Assembly: GCA_019843655.1 (NCBI GenBank)
Contig: JACDQD010000107.1
Location: forward strand, 955,973-1,019,972
DNA from: Lethocerus indicus
Taxonomy: Eukaryota; Arthropoda; Insecta; Hemiptera; Belostomatidae
DNA: 64,000 bases
Direction: 5' to 3'
Shown: one piece after another, positions 49,201-60,488 of the stretch
Numbering within the stretch: the stretch's first letter is position 1
Layout: each line of letters starts with the position of its first letter
Position numbers and translations under genes: made by a program
The notes under the pieces: model-generated
The model's database searches: none
What the model saw: only the letters and a program-made list of their open reading frames with translations
Told to the model about the DNA's origin: nothing

Positions 49201-52200
49201 TGAATTCCCTTATCATATTTAATTCGATACCTTGCCCGTGTATAAATACAGAGGGGTTAATAGTTAAAAATGTACCCCGCAGCTTTGTCAGCCTCGAATT
49301 ATCCACCCGCAGCGTCTCTTGCCCGGGGTTCAAACAAGTCGGTTCTGTGTACTTGAAACAAACACCGCTCATATGAGATTTGATCTTAACCGCTATTAGG
49401 TTTGGAGTAGGGTTCCTCGAGAGAGGAATCACTTTGAACGTAAACCAATTGAGGTGGGATCCGTCTCAAATATAATTTCCTACTTCGACAGCGAACAATA
49501 GTACATCGAATAGGTTCCAAAATACGATCCCGACTGGTGGTCTATCCCACGACATTCGTGAATTATATATTACCAATTCCCAAATTTAAGGCGGAAAAAG
49601 TTTAAACTTAGATCAGAATTGAATTGTTTCATATTTGAATTGGAATACGAGATCATTAAGCTCGTTATTAATCAATTTGCGAATCTCAATCTGTGGCGTG
49701 AATGCAGAACTGAACACTGCAGTTCCTCTGGACACAACCTTGGAGAAAGAAACCTTTAGTTAGGACCGGCATGAGATTCTCCCGGTGTCCATTTCCCAGC
49801 GTAAAGTTTGTCTCCGGTATTGTACTCCGAGGGGCCAAAGGGAGGACCATATCCGAAGTGTGTGATGTTTTGGAACACTTTCAACAGGAGTCCGGGTGTT
49901 AGCGGGCTGGCGTGAGCTTGGCTCATCATCTGCTAATAACCCCTGGGGACTTTCAGCCCTCGCTCCGCTTCCACTCGCTCAGCCGGCTCACAACAACTTC
50001 AATTCGAATAGGCTCCCATCAAACTCTTTTCATTTCGCCTTCCCATCTCTGCTCGAAGTTTAAAATCAGCCATTGAATTGCCTAGTTTTATACATCGTTA
50101 TTTATAGTTCCATTGTCGCAGAATCGGTCTCCACTGTTATTTCACGCTCCACGAAACAACTCATCAATACATCAATAATGAATGTAATAGTAAAAATATT
50201 TTAATATGCGTCTCCATGAATTCATGTACCAGTACGTTATTCCAGTTTGTAGACTGGTCCTAAGTAAGAACAGCCACAGGACTATTGTCCTGTATTTCAC
50301 AGTTGAAAATAAATTATTCGAATAAAGTTAAATAAACTGGTAAAATTGTTTGAAATAATTTTCGATTTTTTCGATTTACGTTTTTTTTAATTTCTGTTAA
50401 ATCAGAAATTTATCCAACAGGTCCTAACTTTTAAAAGGGTACTTTTGCAGAATTATTCGAACTGTCCGAGAATTACAAACAAGCAAATTTAATAAATGAA
50501 TAATAACGAATAAAAAGGTTTTTGAAATTAAACCACTCCTAATTTAGTTTCAACGTATTATACAATATTGTCTCCAATTACCTGGACAGAGGCCGAGTAT
50601 ATTCAATATTTAAAATCGTGTTTTCTCAAAGGTCCGTATTACTCTTCAATTATTGCAGCCTATCTGTTCGATATTCCTAAATATGTACAATGGGTATAAA
50701 AAAGTTTATCGACAAAGCCTCCTCTTCGAAACCTTAATTTTCTACCAATTGCGTAATGAGATTTGGAACAAGGACGCAAATTAACCTTCCTATGGAAAAA
50801 TACGGATGGACAATAAATTCTATCGAAAGGTTCGTTATAAGTAAAACCAATTTCATTTTAATGTTCAGTGCGCTTCATAAACTTAACGCTCTTCATGAAC
50901 TAGTTTTACATTTCTTGCTGTCCATGAACCACCACCAGCAATAAACGATCTGTTTATGTGGAAACTTATCTGTCCATTCATGCGATTAACCGCGGAATTA
51001 AATTACATGTGGAGTTGGACATTTGGTAGAGATCAATTTTAGTATTAATTCTAAACGCCACCGGGATTGGGCGAGTTTTTTAATTACAATATCTGGTACC
51101 GCAATTCATTAAGGAAAAGTAAAAAATGGATATCAAATCAACTTGGGCTTATATTCCATAGGATAAGATTTGTACGAGAAGAAAAGACGAAACCTATTAA
51201 AAATGAGGACATAGATGTACAGGATCGTCGGTCAGGCCTTCAGGATTGTGTTCTGGAGACAAGCCTCAGATCAATCGCGGGCGGATAAGCACATTGACTG
51301 TTTATATTCTGCAGGAAAGCCATTGTCAACAGAAACCGTTGCTTTGCACTTGTAACTATTGAACTATCACTTTACGGAAAAAGGATTAATTTTGACCCTG
51401 TCGCAGTTCAGACCTGGATTTGTGAATAAAGACGCCTTCCTATATTTACTATTAAATTTTAATTCCTTTTACACTGCCCTAGTATTTCCAGTCAATGTAA
51501 GTAATTAGAAAGTGTACCGCAGCAAACTTGCGGATTTTGGCTACCTGAGCTGCAAACGGCGTCTTTATGTACCTCCATCATTGTATGGGGGGTTCAGATT
51601 TCGAAAGCCCGTCAGAAAAAAAAACAAAAAACTGAAACGGAAAATAAAATTTCGCGTTAAATCAAAATTCTGTCGACGTGAACCCTTTCAGGAGCGGCGA
51701 AGTAGGAATCCGGCGGTAATAAATCGGATTCTTGTTATCTTGGTTGCGAACGTTCAATAAATTCAAGCTGGACCACTAGTTTATATCCGGGCCTCTATGT
51801 CCGGCCGGCCAGGGCTCAATTTACTTTGTCCATTCTGTTCTGACGCTTTCCCAACCACCCCTCCCCACCGCCGCCCGCCAGCGCCGCAACACCCTTCAAC
51901 CATCATTGAAGTCTATGCTCGGTCGCTTTGTTTCGCCAATGTACCGCTGCCAAATTATAAGATCCGGGTTGAAATTCGACGAGGCAATAGGTTGTCCCGT
52001 TTTTTCTCTCTTTGGGGCCCATTTATTATATTGTTTCCAGTTACTTCGCCGAATAAAAGCGAAATTAATTTTTTTACGTCCCACGTACGTCCGTGATTTA
52101 TTTATTTCTCCGTAAACTCGGTTCATCAACCATTCTCACGCATAATGAATATCAAAATTAATAATTGTGTGAATCTAAATATAAATGCAAATATCAAAAT

Positions 52201-52678
52201 TAGCAGTTAAGAGCGTGTTTTATTATAGCATATTTCATTAATAGGAAATTAACTGAAAGTGTTACAAAACTTAAAGGTTTACACAAAGGTTTACAAGAAA
52301 TCATTCCAACATTTTTTACCATCCTCATATTACGTAAAGGTATACGGAGTTTACGACAAGGTTTTAAATTAACTACTTTTGTGGTTCGTTTGGAATAGGC
52401 AGTTTTTTCTTCTTTTAGTTCAATCACTCTTCTGGGTGCATATATGAATGTTTTGCTCCCAATACTGCCTAGAGGCTTGTTCTTTAACCTTATATCTGAC
52501 CTAATATATTCCTTTTCATCATGGGCTCATTCTTGTCATTCATTTCTTCCCGTAGAATCATCATGCTTTTCTTCGTTTCCGAGCAGGAATAAATTGGTAT
52601 GATTATGAAATGCGTACTATTTTTTAAACGTAATTTATTGAGAATTTCATAATACGAGTTTTGCAAAACGAATTTTTC

Positions 52679-52683
<5 letters not shown>
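46290..52683. other. Noncoding region
   Basis: No gene recognised. GC-richer patches lie near 46500-46640, 46760-47000, 49730-50000 and 51790-51900. Open frames at 48.5-48.8 kb (65-69 codons on both strands) and 51.5-52.1 kb carry no motif that I can name. Confidence 0.55.

Positions 52684-52735
<52 letters not shown>
52684..52735. repeat. (TA)n microsatellite
   Basis: About 26 uninterrupted TA dinucleotides. A minus-strand open frame through it (52490-52822) is an artefact encoding Tyr-Ile repeats. Confidence 0.97.
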
Positions 52736-52739
<4 letters not shown>

Positions 52740-54487
52740 AAAACTGAGGAGTATTGAAATAAAATGTTTAATTTATATAGGAATGAAGAACATAACATTC
52801 TTGGCTCGCACAAGGAACGCATAAATGCAGAATTAGAGCGGTCACAGATGGCAGTCCCCTAAGAATGATTCCTTCTAGCCTTCCGAAAAGGTAAAGTGCC
52901 GCTAAGTGCACTGGTAAATAAGGGGCTCATAGTTAATAGAGTAGGGTGGTCTGTTGTCGGAGAGAAGACTCCAGGCGGTGAGCTGTCTTTAAAACGGGAC
53001 CGGCCTTAAATATTTTATAGGTACAATTGGAGCCTAATGCCTGCCGGCCGGATGTTATTTGTGGAGGCAAATTAGAAGGCCGGAGGGTGAAGACTCTGCC
53101 TCCAATTGGCAACGATTTGTACACATTCGCCTCTTTAGCCGAGAAAACGAGAATACAGATAACGAAGACGGAGTAAAGGCTTCGGAATAAACCGAGCGGG
53201 TAATGAGGTGAATGATAGAACCCTTCTTAATTAATATCGTACTTTATTAGTTCTAAAACTTTACCTCACTGCAAACAGATCTCCACCATCCCTATTCACC
53301 GCAATAATAGAACTAAAGAGGACCGTATTTTTTTGAATACCCGTCAAATATAAATACCTTCAACCTATTGTGGAAGCAATGAACATTTAATTTAATGAAA
53401 TTAAACGCAAATCTTCATTTTGGGAAAATATGGCCACGAATGGCTATCCTCTTCGCTAATAAAATGTATGCCGCATAAATTCTCGTTTATACTCGACCTT
53501 ATGATAAAAAAAAAATATAATACTTAAACCACTACATAGTCCGTTGGCTGTATCGATCAGAGTTCAACAAGTGAAGGTCGAAATGAAATCTTCAAGCGCT
53601 CAACGAGACTATAACCGTAAAAGTAATGGGGTCGTGAAAAATACAGGTAAACACGGCAATAGGAACTCGGTCAAAGCGGTTGCGTCCGTGGGATTGCGGA
53701 GCTTTAACCAACTCTTTCCATGCATTTATATTTTCTGTCGTTCCCTATGGTGTGAATAGTTATAGAAACAACTTAAGATTATTTATAAGTGTCCCTGATA
53801 TTGACCAGTAACAAGAAATAACATGAAGTCTAAACAAAAAAAAATTATTTTACGATATCTATTTCGTAGTATGTGACCTTTTGTAATCAGAAAGCTGTAG
53901 CAGTAACTGAATTAGGTTATCTTTGAAATGTAATCATTTTGAGTTTTCTTATTCGATCTCATCGTCAATAACATTTGTAATTGTAATAATGGAAAATATG
54001 AACATATAACATAGTTAGTAAACACGTCAAAAGTCCGCAAAGCCTCTCTCAACGAAATGGTACAGTTCCGATATTTAAAATTTTATAAATACACCCGGCG
54101 AGGTCCTACTGAAGAGTGTTACCATCAATGGATTTTTTATTCCTTCAATATAAATTATTGTTCGCTGTCTGCACCACATCCAATGGATCTTCGGCAGAAT
54201 TAAACATCAGTCGAGATTGGCGGAATAATCTGATTACCGATTAGTAAACTGGAAGTTCCTTTTCCCTCCCTGATACCGCACGATCAATGATATTTCTGTT
54301 GTGCGACGATTGGATTCATCATTTCAATATTTTGTTGGAGACATACCGCCCTGCCATATTATCCACTTATAATTTCTAGTCCTTCTTAAAGTGCTTTCTT
54401 TCCTTCCAACTATTCGGTATTTTCATACGTCCTTATCAGTAGTGTGATCGCAATGAGCAAGGATCTCGATTCTCGATTGAGCAAGGG
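52736..54487. other. Noncoding region bordering the repeat locus
   Basis: No gene seen. Mostly AT-rich; GC-richer near 52840-53190. Composition changes abruptly at its right end. Confidence 0.6.
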
Positions 54488-54545
54488 CCCGTCGACCACT
54501 CACATCCTCCCTCCAGTCTCCTACGCGCCGTGCCCCCCCGAAACG
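54488..54545 (+). repeat. Isolated diverged copy of the 77-bp end repeat
   Basis: The order of blocks GCCCGTCGAC, ACATCCTC, CTCCTAC, CGCCGTGCC, CCCCGAA matches the 75-77 bp unit that fills 61914-64000, in the same orientation but about 7.4 kb away and more diverged. It sits exactly where the repeat-rich part of the window begins. Confidence 0.75.
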
Positions 54546-54585
54546 TAGGCCCACTACCCGGTCTTCAATCCTCGCTCCACCGCCC

Positions 54586-55070
54586 GGGTTCTTTCCGGTC
54601 CCTTCTGGTTCTTTCTGGTTCTTTCCGGTCCCTTCTGGTTCTTTCTGGTTCTTTCTGGTTCTTTCTGGTTCTTTCTGGTTCTTTCTGGTTCTTTCTGGTT
54701 CTTTCTGGTTCTTTCTGGTTCTTTCTGGTTCTTTCTGGTTCTTTCTGGTTCTTTCTGGTTCTTTCTGGTTCTTTCTGGTTCTTTCTGGTTCTTTCCGGTC
54801 CCTTCTGGTTCTTTCCGGTCTCTTCCGGTCCTTTCCCTTCCGGTCCCTTCCGGTCGCTTCCGGTCCTTTCCGTTCCTTTCTGGTTCTTTCCGGTCCCTTC
54901 CGGTCCTTTCCGGTCCCTTCTGCTTCTTTCGGGTTCTTTCCGGTCCCTTCCGGTCCCTTCCGGTCCCTTCCGGTCCTTTCCGGTCCTTTCCGGTCCTTCC
55001 GGTCCCTTCCGGTCCCTTCCGGTCCCTTCCGGTCCTTTCCGGTCCCTCCCGGTCCTTTCCAGTCAGCTAC
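54586..55070 (+). repeat. 10-bp tandem array CTTTCTGGTT and variants
   Basis: Fifteen perfect consecutive copies of CTTTCTGGTT fill 54641-54790. Variants (mainly CTTTCCGGTC and CCTTCCGGTC, some 9-11 bp) fill the flanks. The perfect centre and degenerate edges fit recent expansion by slippage or unequal exchange. The C/T-rich strand lacks stops, so a 190-codon frame (54530-55102) crosses it encoding Ser/Phe/Leu/Val repeats. I treat it as spurious. The period equals about one helical turn. Confidence 0.95.
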
Positions 55071-55756
55071 AAGTCTCCAACATTTTCCGAATTGAACGTT
55101 GAACGGCGGGAAAATTATCGGTTCGTATTAACCGGTTAAATATTAAAGGTTTTTTAATTTACACCTAGCGGAATGCTGAGTAATTAACTCAGATTTAATT
55201 TTCGTGCAACAGCTTTCGGCAATTAACCGAGGTCTTTAAATGGGAAGGCCCGGGGGGGGGGACTCAAATGCTGGTAGGATGGCCCCAGTTACCGAAACAT
55301 TTGGCGGATTTGGATTTGTGGAATCTAAACATCTAATATAAATAAATAGAGTTAATACTCTGTGTGGGCTTCTACCCCACGCATAAATTATATATATTTT
55401 TTCTTTAATATAAGTGTATTTCATTAATTCTTAAACGAAACCCTATAAACAACGCGCCGTGGTTATAGTGTTGTGGCACTTAGCACATTGGAAGCCGGCG
55501 ATCTAAGAGACATTTAAGGCCTGAGCGCCGGCAACGTATCGGCACTTAAATCCCAAACGCCAGCCTTATTCCATTGTTTCTGATCACTGAATAGCCAAAA
55601 AAAATATTAAAACATTATATATTTTCGTAACATAGAACATTTTATTTGCATATTCGTCAGATACATTTTAACGGTAATTAAAAATAGAAACGAAATCGAA
55701 ATTTTAAATTTATAATTATAGAAAATAATACAGTTTCTTATTTCATGGTGGATTAT

Positions 55757-55759
<3 letters not shown>
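55071..55759. other. Noncoding spacer
   Basis: No gene seen. Contains a G-run at about 55250-55260, a GC-richer stretch at 55440-55580, and AT-rich DNA up to the microsatellite. Confidence 0.6.

Positions 55760-55816
<57 letters not shown>
55760..55816. repeat. (AT)n(TG)n microsatellite
   Basis: About 24 AT units followed by five TG units; the last TG runs into a hairpin. Confidence 0.95.
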
Positions 55817-55817
<1 letters not shown>

Positions 55818-55856
55818 CGCTCAAGCGACAGACTCAGAAACCCGCGTTTTCGCGGG
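55815..55856. repeat. Two adjacent perfect hairpins
   Basis: TGTCGCT-CA-AGCGACA (55815-55830, 7-bp stem) is followed 10 bases later by CCCGCG-TTTT-CGCGGG (55841-55856, 6-bp stem and TTTT loop). Both are perfect and GC-rich, so either strand's RNA would fold strongly. I recognise no ribozyme or known RNA family. Confidence 0.75.
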
Positions 55857-55890
55857 GCCGGCTGTCAATGTGTTAAGAACGAGAAATTAT

Positions 55891-55945
55891 TGTGGATTTC
55901 ATGTCCATCTTCTGTCTCCTTTCACTGATCAGGTTTCTTGCTGTT
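55891..55945 (-). mobile_element. Possible diverged copy 4 of the hammerhead element end
   Basis: The order GT-GATTTC-TGT, TTCTG-CTCCT, CTG, GGT, TTGCT matches the left end of the 24.5-kb copy at roughly two thirds of positions by eye, with a small insertion. Similarity fades where the ribozyme should begin. Plausible but not secure. Confidence 0.35.
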
Positions 55946-56034
55946 GCGTGTAGGGTTACTTTTCTAATTTGTTCTTTGTTCTAATACGATATTTTAAAAT
56001 CTCCACGCACACAAACCCTATGTCCGCCCAAATC

Positions 56035-56400
56035 CTTACCGCCGAATGACATTCGTTTGATACAGGTGGGCCGTACTAAGACTCAGCTGCCTTTCGGACG
56101 CTAACACACCACGTCGTATACCTTACCACCCTCAACAAAAAAAAACTCTATCCTACCCTCGAATGGAATTCGATTTATACACAGGTGGGGGTGTACCAGT
56201 ACCCTGGTGCCATCCCGGACGCGGTCTAACACACTATATACTATAACCATACACACAACAAAAAACACACTATCTTTACCGCCGAATGGAAATCGTTTGA
56301 TACAGGTGGGCCGAAGCGGGACTCAGCTGCCTATTCGGAGGTGGAAACAAAAATCGCGTATACCTTTCCACCCCTAAAAAAAACAACAACAACACAAGCG
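56035..56400 (+). repeat. Tandem triplicate of about 120 bp
   Basis: Three units start with CGAATG at 56043, 56160 and 56283. Each has a short palindrome (best in unit 1, CGAATGACATTCG), then ATACAGGTGGG or ATACACAGGTGGG, then in units 1 and 3 GACTCAGCTGCC, a CGGAC/CGGAG block, and an A-rich end. The GACTCAGCTGCC...TTCGGACGC block also occurs in the 962-bp units at about 60392-60430 and 61325-61360, so this is an outlying relative of the same repeat family. Confidence 0.7.
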
Positions 56401-58750
56401 CTAGACGTTTCTTATAAAAGGCGGCTAGCGGTTAACACGAAAGCAGAGAGACCGGAACCGAGACGCACGCACTCCGAGAGGGACACACGAGAGGTCGGGG
56501 GCACCGACAACAACTCTCCTCCCTCCCGGAGCCGGCGGTCTCGGCCGGACACTCTGCGCCGCGCACTGGACGCTTGATATAAAAGGCGGTTAAGCGGTTA
56601 ACGCGAAAGCAGAGAGGCCGGAACCGAGACGCACGCACTCCGAGAGGGACACACGAGAGGTCGGGGGCACCGACAACAACTCTCCTCCCTCCCGGAGCCG
56701 GCGGTCTCGGCCGGACACTCTGCGCCGCGCCGCGCGCTGGACGCTTCATATAAAAGGCGGCTTAGCAGATAACACGAAAGCAGAGAGGCCGGAACCGAGA
56801 CGCACGCACTCCGAGAGGGACACACGAGAGGTCGGGGGCACCGACAACAACTCTCCTCCCTCCCAGAGCCGGCGGTCTCGGCCGGACACTCTGCGCCGCG
56901 CACTGGACGCTTCATATAAAAGGCGGCTTAGCGGTTAACGCGGAAGCAGAGAGGCCGGAACCGAGACGCACGCACTCCGAGAGGGACACACGAGAGGTCG
57001 GGGGCACCGACAACAACTCTCCTCCCTCCCGGAGCCGGCGGTCTCGGCCGGACACTCTGCGCCGCTCACTGGACGCTTGATATAAAAGGCGGCTTAGCGG
57101 TTAACGCGAAAGCAGAGAGGCCGGAACCGAGACGCACGCACTCCGAGAGGGACACACGAGAGGTCGGGGGCACCGACAACAACTCTCCTCCCTCCCGGAG
57201 CCGGCGGTCTCGGCCGGACACTCTGCGCCGCGCGCTGAACGCTTCAGATAAAAGGTGGCCATCGGTTAACGCGAAAGCAGAGAGGCCGGAACCGAGACGC
57301 ACGCACTCCGAGAGGGACACACGAGAGGTCGGGGGCACCGACAACAACTCTCCTCCCTCCCGGAGCCGGCGGTCTCGGCCGGACACTCTGCGCCGCGCGC
57401 TGGACGCCTGTTATATAAAGCGGCTAGCGATTAACGCGGGAGCAGAGAGGCCGGAACCGAGACGCACGCACTCCGAGAGGGACACACGAGAGGTCGGGGG
57501 CACCGACAACAACTCTCCTCCCTCCCAGAGCCGGCGGTCTCGGCCGGACACTCTGCGCCGCTCACTGGACGCTTCATATAAAAGGCGGCTTAGCGGTCAA
57601 CGCGAAAGCAGAGAGCCGGAACCGAGACGCACGCACTCCGAGAGGGACACGAGAGGTCGGGGCACCGACAACAACTCTCCTCCCCCGGAGCCGGCGGTCT
57701 CGGCCGGACACTTTGCGCCGCGCGCTGGACACCAGTTATAAAAAGCGGTAAGCGATTAACGCGAGAGCAGTGAGGCCGGAACCAAGACGCACGCACTCCG
57801 AGAGGGACACACGAGAGGTCGGGGCACCGACAACAACTCCTCCTCTCCCGGAGCCGGCGGTCTCAGCCGGACACTCTGCACCGCGCGCTGGACGCCTGTT
57901 ATATAAAGCGGCTAGCGATTAACGCGGAGCAGTGAGGCTGGAACCGAGACGCACGCACTCCGAGAGGGACACACGAGAGGTCGGGGCACCGACAACAACT
58001 CTCCTCCTCCCGGAGCCGGCGGTCTCGACCGGACACTCTGCGCCGCGCGCTGGACGCCTGTTATATAAAGCGGCTAGCGATTAACGCGAGAGCAGTGAGG
58101 GCCAGGAAACGAGACAATAAAACGCGGGAGCAGTGAGGCCAGAACGAGACGCACGCACTCCGAGAGGGACACACGAGAGGTCGGGGGCACCGACAACAAC
58201 TCTCCTCCCTCCCGGAGCCGGCGGTCTCGACCGGACACTCTGCGCCGCGCGCTGGACGCCTGTTATATGAAGCGGCTAGCGATTAACGCGGGAGCAGTGA
58301 GGCCGGAACCGAGACGCACGCACTCCGAGAGGGACACACGAGAGGTCGGGGGCACCGACAACAACTCTCCTCCCTTCCGGAGCCGGCGGTCTCGACCGGA
58401 CACTCTGCACCGCGCGCTGGACGCCTGTTATAAAAAACGGTCAGCGATAAACGCGGGAGCAGTGAGGCCAGAACGAGACGCACGCACTCCGAGAGGGACA
58501 CACGAGAGGTCGGGGGCACCGACAACAACTCTCCTCCCTCCCGGAGCCGGCGGTCTCGACCGGACACTCTGCGCCGCGCACTGGACGCCTGTTATAAAAA
58601 GCGGCTAGCGATCGTTAAACGCGGGTGCAGTGAGGCGGCCAGTGAGACGCACGCACTCCGAGAGGGACACACGAGAGGTCGGGGGCACCGACAACAACTC
58701 TCCTCCCTCCCGGAGCCGGCGGTCTCGGCCGGACACACCGCGCCGCGCGC
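56401..58750 (+). repeat. ~165-bp tandem repeat with a TATA-like box (type A)
   Basis: Each unit has a GC-rich core of about 115 bp joined to a spacer of about 50 bp. The core anchor AGACGC falls at 56461, 56627, 56798, 56964, 57130, 57295, 57460, 57625, 57785, 57947, 58147, 58312, 58476 and 58645, giving periods of 160-171 except one of 200. The core contains GAGAGGGACACACGAGAGG, the hairpin GTCGG-GGGCA-CCGAC and CCGGC...GCCGG. The spacer carries TATAAAAGG or TATAAAGCGG in most units. This resembles repeated spacer promoters in an rDNA intergenic spacer, though a satellite is equally possible. Open frames through it on both strands are by-products of GC-rich repeats. Confidence 0.93.
58114..58147 (+). 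repeat. Internal partial duplication in one type A unit
   Basis: The unit with anchor 58147 is about 35 bp longer than its neighbours because the stretch GCAGTGAGG-CCAG-AACGAGAC is present twice in diverged form. It is a visible record of local slippage. Confidence 0.6.
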
Positions 58751-59104
58751 TGTGATAAAATCAATCAAATGTTATAAAAGTTAGAACCCGCCCCGGCTGA
58801 AACCGAAACCACATACGGTCCACCGTGGGGGTTCCCCCCTCGTTATTACCACGAGGAGTCAACGCGGGTGCAGTGAGGCGGCCAGTGAGACGCTCGCACT
58901 CCGAGAGGGACACACGAGAGGTCGGGGGCACCGACAACAACTCTCCTCCCTCCCGGAGCCGGCGGTCTCGGCCGGACACACCGCGCCGCGCGCTGTGATA
59001 AAATCAATCAAATGTTATAAAAGTTAGAACCCGCCCCGGCTGAAACCGAAACCACGTACGGTCCACCGTGGGGGTTCCCCCCTCGGACCCCCACCGAGGA
59101 GTCA
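58751..59104 (+). repeat. 243-bp units with three-hairpin spacer (type B)
   Basis: After the core, the spacer reads GTTATAAAAGTTAGAACCC, then CCGAAACC, then a three-hairpin module (58815-58857 and 59058-59099), then the next core (anchors 58888 and 59131). The TATAAAA box is kept but the rest of the spacer differs wholly from type A, so the core has been combined with different spacers. Confidence 0.9.
58815..58857 (+). other. Three-hairpin module, copy 1 of 5
   Basis: Consecutive stems ACGGT-CC-ACCGT, GGGGG-TT-CCCCC and CCTCG-loop-CGAGG. Other copies are at 59058-59099, 59949-59990, 60663-60703 and 60903-60943. The loop of the third stem varies among copies while the stem does not. In the last copy the first stem reads CGGT-TT-ACCG and still pairs; in the third copy the middle stem is GGGG-TT-CCCC. 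The repeated preservation of pairing suggests a structured RNA or a protein-bound element. Confidence 0.7.
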
Positions 59105-59880
59105 ACGCGGGCGCAGTGAGGCGGCCAGTGAGACGCTCGCACTCCGAGAGGGACACACGAGAGGTCGGGGGCACCGACAACAACTCTCCTCTCTCCCGGA
59201 GCCGGCGGTCTCAGCCGGACACGCTGCGCCGCGCATTTAGGGTAAATACCTTTACCTTTTGAAAAAAGCTGTGTCGTTTTCTTTTATTGAAATAAATACC
59301 AGACATCAATACCGTGTCCGCCCCGCGGGCGCAGTGAGGCGGCCAGTGAGACGCTCGCACTCCGAGAGGGACACACGAGAGGTCGGGGGCACCGACAACA
59401 ACTCTCCTCTCTCCCGGAGCCGGCGGTCTCAGCCGGACACGCTGCGCCGCGCATTTAGGGTAAATACCTTTGAAAAAAGCTGTGTCGTTTTCTTTTATTG
59501 AAATAAATACCAGACATCAATACCGTGTCCGCCCCGCGGGCGCAGTGAGGCGGCCAGTGAGACGCTCGCACTCCGAGAGGGACACACGAGAGGTCGGGGG
59601 CACCGACAACAACTCTCCTCTCTCCCGGAGCCGGCGGTCTCAGCCGGACACGCTGCGCCGCGCATTTAGGGTAAATACCTTTACCTTTTGAAAAAAGCTG
59701 TGTCGTTTTCTTTTATTGAAATAAATACCAGACATCAATACAGTGTCCGCCCCGCGGGCGCAGTGAGGCGGCCAGTGAGACGCTCGCACTCCGAGAGGGA
59801 CACACGAGAGGTCGGGGGCACCGACAACAACTCTCCTCCCTCCCGGAGCCGGCGGTCTCAGCCGGACACGCTGCGCCGCG
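59105..59880 (+). repeat. 211-218 bp units with AT-rich spacer (type C)
   Basis: Core anchors are at 59131, 59349, 59560 and 59778. The spacer contains TTTAGGGTAAATACC, GAAAAAAGCTGTGTCG, TTTTATTGAAATAAATACC and a CCCCGCGGG palindrome before the next core. Units differ by the presence or absence of TACCTTT (218 against 211 bp). There is no TATAAAA box here. Neighbouring units are almost identical, which points to recent homogenisation. Confidence 0.92.
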
Positions 59881-60121
59881 CCCTGTAATAGATCCGCCAA
59901 TTCCTTTATAAAAGTTAGAACCCACCCCGGCCGAAACCGACAAAACGTACGGTCCACCGTGGGGTTCCCCCCTCGTACCATCACCGAGGAGTAACGAGTA
60001 TTATTATGAACAGTGTTTCCAAAGGAAACCGCATAAGTGATTTAACTCGTTTTAAATATTGGGAAGGATACCGGTTCACCAGCCCTTCAGACGCGGTCCA
60101 TCACAGCACGAGTATTTAAAA

Positions 60122-60140
60122 AACAAGTAATTTCCTTGTT
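60122..60140 (+). other. Hairpin family, member 1 (AACAAG stem)
   Basis: A 6-bp stem AACAAG/CTTGTT with 7-nt loop TAATTTC. The same geometry recurs at 60349-60367 (loop TATTTTC) and 60496-60514 (stem ACCAAG/CTTGGT, loop TATTTTT), and at 61083, 61281 and 61430 in the second unit. Confidence 0.75.
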
Positions 60141-60238
60141 CCGAATACTGGGGTTGGTACCAAACGTTCCAGAGCTAAACGCGGTCCAACTTTCATTCAA
60201 TTTTTATTTGCATGTATTAAAGTTTTGCACTTTTATTA

Positions 60239-60258
60239 GATAATTTCGTAAAATTATC
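60239..60258 (+). other. 8-bp AT hairpin
   Basis: GATAATTT-CGTA-AAATTATC. The second unit has the same stem with loop CGT (about 61189-61207). Confidence 0.7.
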
Positions 60259-60266
60259 GAGTGCTT

Positions 60267-60288
60267 CTCGGTGCTGGGCTACACCGAG
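60267..60288 (+). other. 7-bp GC hairpin with conserved loop
   Basis: CTCGGTG and CACCGAG enclose the loop CTGGGCTA. The second unit (61216-61237) keeps the stem and has loop CCGGGCTA. Confidence 0.75.
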
Positions 60289-60468
60289 CTGTGTTTCGCT
60301 TTTATTTGTTTTTCGCTTTTGCCATTTCGTAATTCCAGTATTTCAAGTAACAAGTATTTTCCTTGTTTCCAACTCTACTCGGGTGTGTATCCGGGACTCA
60401 GCTGCCCTTTCGGACGCGGTAGAACACAGCACCGTTCGTAACTTTCATCCTCCATAGATTCATAATTT

Positions 60469-60488
60469 CGTAAATTATATAATTTACG
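60469..60488. repeat. Perfect 20-bp palindrome
   Basis: CGTAAATTAT followed by ATAATTTACG; fully self-complementary. An identical copy is at 61403-61422. Confidence 0.9.

Noticed and set aside
54530..55102. 190-codon open frame rich in Ser, Phe, Leu and Val
   Set aside because: It is the translation of a 10-bp simple repeat whose C/T-rich strand has no stops. The peptide only mirrors the repeat.
55815..55856. Twin hairpins as a twister or other known ribozyme
   Set aside because: The conserved bases expected for twister, hammerhead or HDV-like folds are not present around the stems.
56341..59984. Arg/Ser-rich repeated peptides (for example SERDTREVGGTDNN) in the 165-bp array
   Set aside because: The same peptide recurs only because the DNA repeats. 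Both strands are open, unit lengths are not multiples of three, and there are no start, splice or polyadenylation signals.
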